Of a stretch of DNA of 36,848 bases, positions 35,525-36,848 are shown piece by piece. Origin of the DNA: Pleurocapsaceae cyanobacterium CSU_1_1 (lineage in GTDB: Bacteria; Cyanobacteriota; Cyanobacteriia; Cyanobacteriales; Xenococcaceae); the NCBI GenBank assembly GCA_012034765.1, contig JAAUOU010000042.1, positions 1 to 36,848 of the forward strand, in the 5' to 3' direction. The notes beneath the pieces are model-generated. The model was not told the origin of the DNA, searched no databases, and saw nothing but the letters and a program-made list of their open reading frames with translations. The translations under genes were made by a program, and so were the position numbers. How positions within the stretch are numbered: position 1 is the first letter of the stretch; every line of letters starts with the position of its first letter.

Positions 35525-36676
35525 GTGGTTGTCATAATTGTTGCAGCTTTACCTTTAGGTATTTGGTTATTTCTACTACTGTTTTGGGGGAATTTTTGGC
35601 GAGCCGATTGTCGTCTTGATAACTCTCAAGTATTAAGTCATTACCCCCGTGTTTGTGCTGTTGTACCTGCTAGGAATGAGGCGGAAGCGATCGCCACTAG
35701 TTTGACTTCGCTGTTAAATCAAGATTATGCTGGTGAGTTTTCAATTGTCTTAGTAGATGATAATAGCAGCGATCGCACTAGCGAAATTGCCCTAGAAACT
35801 GCCGCGAGCCTAGGTAAAAGCGATCGCTTAAAGATAATTACAGGGAAGCCTCTAGCATTGGGTTGGAAAGGGAAACTCTGGGCAATGCACCAGGGAATCG
35901 AATCTGTGCATCAAGCTATTTATCCCGATTATTGGCTATTTACCGATGCAGATATCCAGCACGACAGCAATAATTTAACTCAGTTAGTAACCAAGGCAGA
36001 AATAGAAGATCTAGATTTAGTTTCTTTAATGGTATTGCTGCGCTGTCAAAGTTTCTGGGAGAAAATATTAATTCCCGCCTTTGTCTTCTTTTTTCAAAAG
36101 CTTTATCCTTTTGCTTGGGTGAATAATCCTCATAAATCCATGGCTGCTGCTGCGGGAGGCTGTATTTTGATCAGTAATCAGGCTTTGACTAGCATTGGTG
36201 GTATTGCCAGGATTAAGGATGCTCTTATCGATGACTGTACTCTGGCTCAAGCAGTAAAATCTTCAGGCAAAAATATCTGGTTGGGCTTGAGTGAAACTAC
36301 TATCAGCTTGCGGGGTTACGATAACCTCAAGGTAATTTGGGATACCATTGCGCGTACTGCCTATACTCAGCTAAATTATTCTCCTCTACTCTTAATCGGC
36401 ACAGTCATTGGCATGATAATAGTTTACTTAATTGCTCCTATTGGCACGATTTGGGGACTAATTACCAGAAATTGGCTGGTATTTAGCACTTGTGCTGTAA
36501 CTTGGTTGCTGATGATCTGGGCTTATTTACCCACCATCAAACTCTATAAAATAGCTTGGACTTGGGCGGGGTTGTTGCCAGCGATCGCTTTTTTATATCT
36601 TCTCATGACCATTGATTCTGCGGTTAAATACTATCAAGGTCAAGGGGGTGCTTGGAAAGGAAGAACTTATGATTGA
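35525..36676 (+). CDS. hpnB: hopanoid-associated glycosyltransferase HpnB (GT2)
   Basis: 383 residues from a GTG. An N-terminal membrane helix is followed by a GT-A domain: CAVVPARNEAEAIATSLTSL, FSIVLVDDNSSDRTSE, LALGWKGKLWAMHQGIE and LFTDADI (the DxD-type metal site), then AAAAGGCILIS and DALIDDCTLAQAVK. Three C-terminal membrane helices complete the protein. This is the layout of hopene-associated glycosyltransferases. hpnH sits 14 kb away in the same window, supporting a hopanoid role. Confidence 0.85.
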   Translation: MVVIIVAALPLGIWLFLLLFWGNFWRADCRLDNSQVLSHYPRVCAVVPARNEAEAIATSLTSLLNQDYAGEFSIVLVDDNSSDRTSEIALETAASLGKSDRLKIITGKPLALGWKGKLWAMHQGIESVHQAIYPDYWLFTDADIQHDSNNLTQLVTKAEIEDLDLVSLMVLLRCQSFWEKILIPAFVFFFQKLYPFAWVNNPHKSMAAAAGGCILISNQALTSIGGIARIKDALIDDCTLAQAVKSSGKNIWLGLSETTISLRGYDNLKVIWDTIARTAYTQLNYSPLLLIGTVIGMIIVYLIAPIGTIWGLITRNWLVFSTCAVTWLLMIWAYLPTIKLYKIAWTWAGLLPAIAFLYLLMTIDSAVKYYQGQGGAWKGRTYD

Positions 36677-36715
36677 TAGGGGAGTTAGGAGTTCGTGATG
36701 TTTTCCATCTAAGAG

Positions 36716-36848
36716 TTGAACCTCCCAATCTGCGGAGCAGAGGGATTCCCATATAGACTCTTATCTAGACTAAAGTAGTCCCCGACAGAACGCCGTTACT
36801 GGGCTGTTTGTTTAACGTTGACGGGCGCACCGACCGCAAACGGAGCTA
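36716..36848 (-). mobile_element. possible end of an IS200/IS605-like element
   Basis: On the minus strand, a frame entering from the window edge ends VNVKQTAQ at a TAA (36798-36800) and then reads on as RRSVGDYFSLDKSLYGN to a second stop. Near the left is an imperfect hairpin TCCC-AA-TCTGC-GGA-GCAGA-GGGA (36723-36745) with a 2-base bulge, the kind seen at IS200/IS605 ends. GC content jumps relative to hpnB. The rest lies outside the window, so this call is tentative. Confidence 0.35.

Noticed and set aside
1-36848. Riboswitches, prophage genes, replication origin
   Set aside because: No conserved riboswitch core, phage structural gene or DnaA-box cluster was recognised by reading both strands.

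Overview
The window is chromosomal DNA from a cyanobacterium. The evidence is the very frequent HIP1 octamer GCGATCGC, a complete flv4-psiE-flv2 flavodiiron operon, a ferredoxin-type sulfite reductase, a CRR6-type NDH-1 assembly factor, intergenic heptanucleotide tandem repeats and AT-rich spacers. The genus cannot be fixed from this alone. The gene mix and the many interspersed repeats would fit a larger-genome coccoid or baeocystous lineage, but that is a guess.

Layout. 1-3.7 kb: two divergent genes around a near-perfect Zur box (the left one runs off the window), a DJ-1/PfpI protein divergent from a GAF-LuxR regulator, and two gene remnants. 4.1-8.4 kb: the flv4 / sll0218-like / flv2 operon, with the expected split between an iron-ligand-complete Flv4 and a ligand-degenerate Flv2. 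8.4-13.1 kb: a glycine-rich membrane protein, a GalU-type nucleotidyltransferase, a THUMP RNA methyltransferase, a PAS-GGDEF remnant, a tiny acidic lipoprotein and a DUF985 cupin. 13.3-17.8 kb: a compact cluster headed by a TetR regulator whose 18-bp operator recurs before the next gene. The cluster holds a hotdog thioesterase, a small membrane protein resembling styrene oxide isomerase, a patatin, another small membrane protein and two glutathione transferase-like proteins, and looks like an electrophile or epoxide detoxification module. 17.9-22.2 kb: a VapBC pair, an SDR, tRNA-Gly, hpnH, RidA and an orphan antitoxin followed by a 14-codon stub of its MazF toxin. 22.5-28.4 kb: sppA, murT, phoH, tRNA-Asn, crr6 and a PerR-like Fur regulator. 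28.7-36.7 kb: sir with a C-terminal ribbon-helix-helix-like tail, a 124-bp inverted-repeat element inserted at the sir terminator with a 10-bp target duplication, a response regulator-kinase whose phosphoacceptor His is Gln, an Amt-histidine kinase-receiver fusion, and hpnB. The right edge carries what looks like one end of an IS200/IS605-type element.

Two themes cross the window. First, at least seven genes are broken by what looks like exactly one missing base. Four sites lie at short A/T runs and three lie immediately after a HIP1 octamer, so uncorrected assembly deletions are as likely as gene decay; an eighth gene is also shifted, but not by one missing base. Second, there are many genuine fragments (a duplicated C-terminal tail, a TetR C-terminus, PAS-GGDEF, the MazF stub) and a small family of GTAGGGGCGAA...TTCGCCCCTAC palindromic elements, so the region has also been rearranged.
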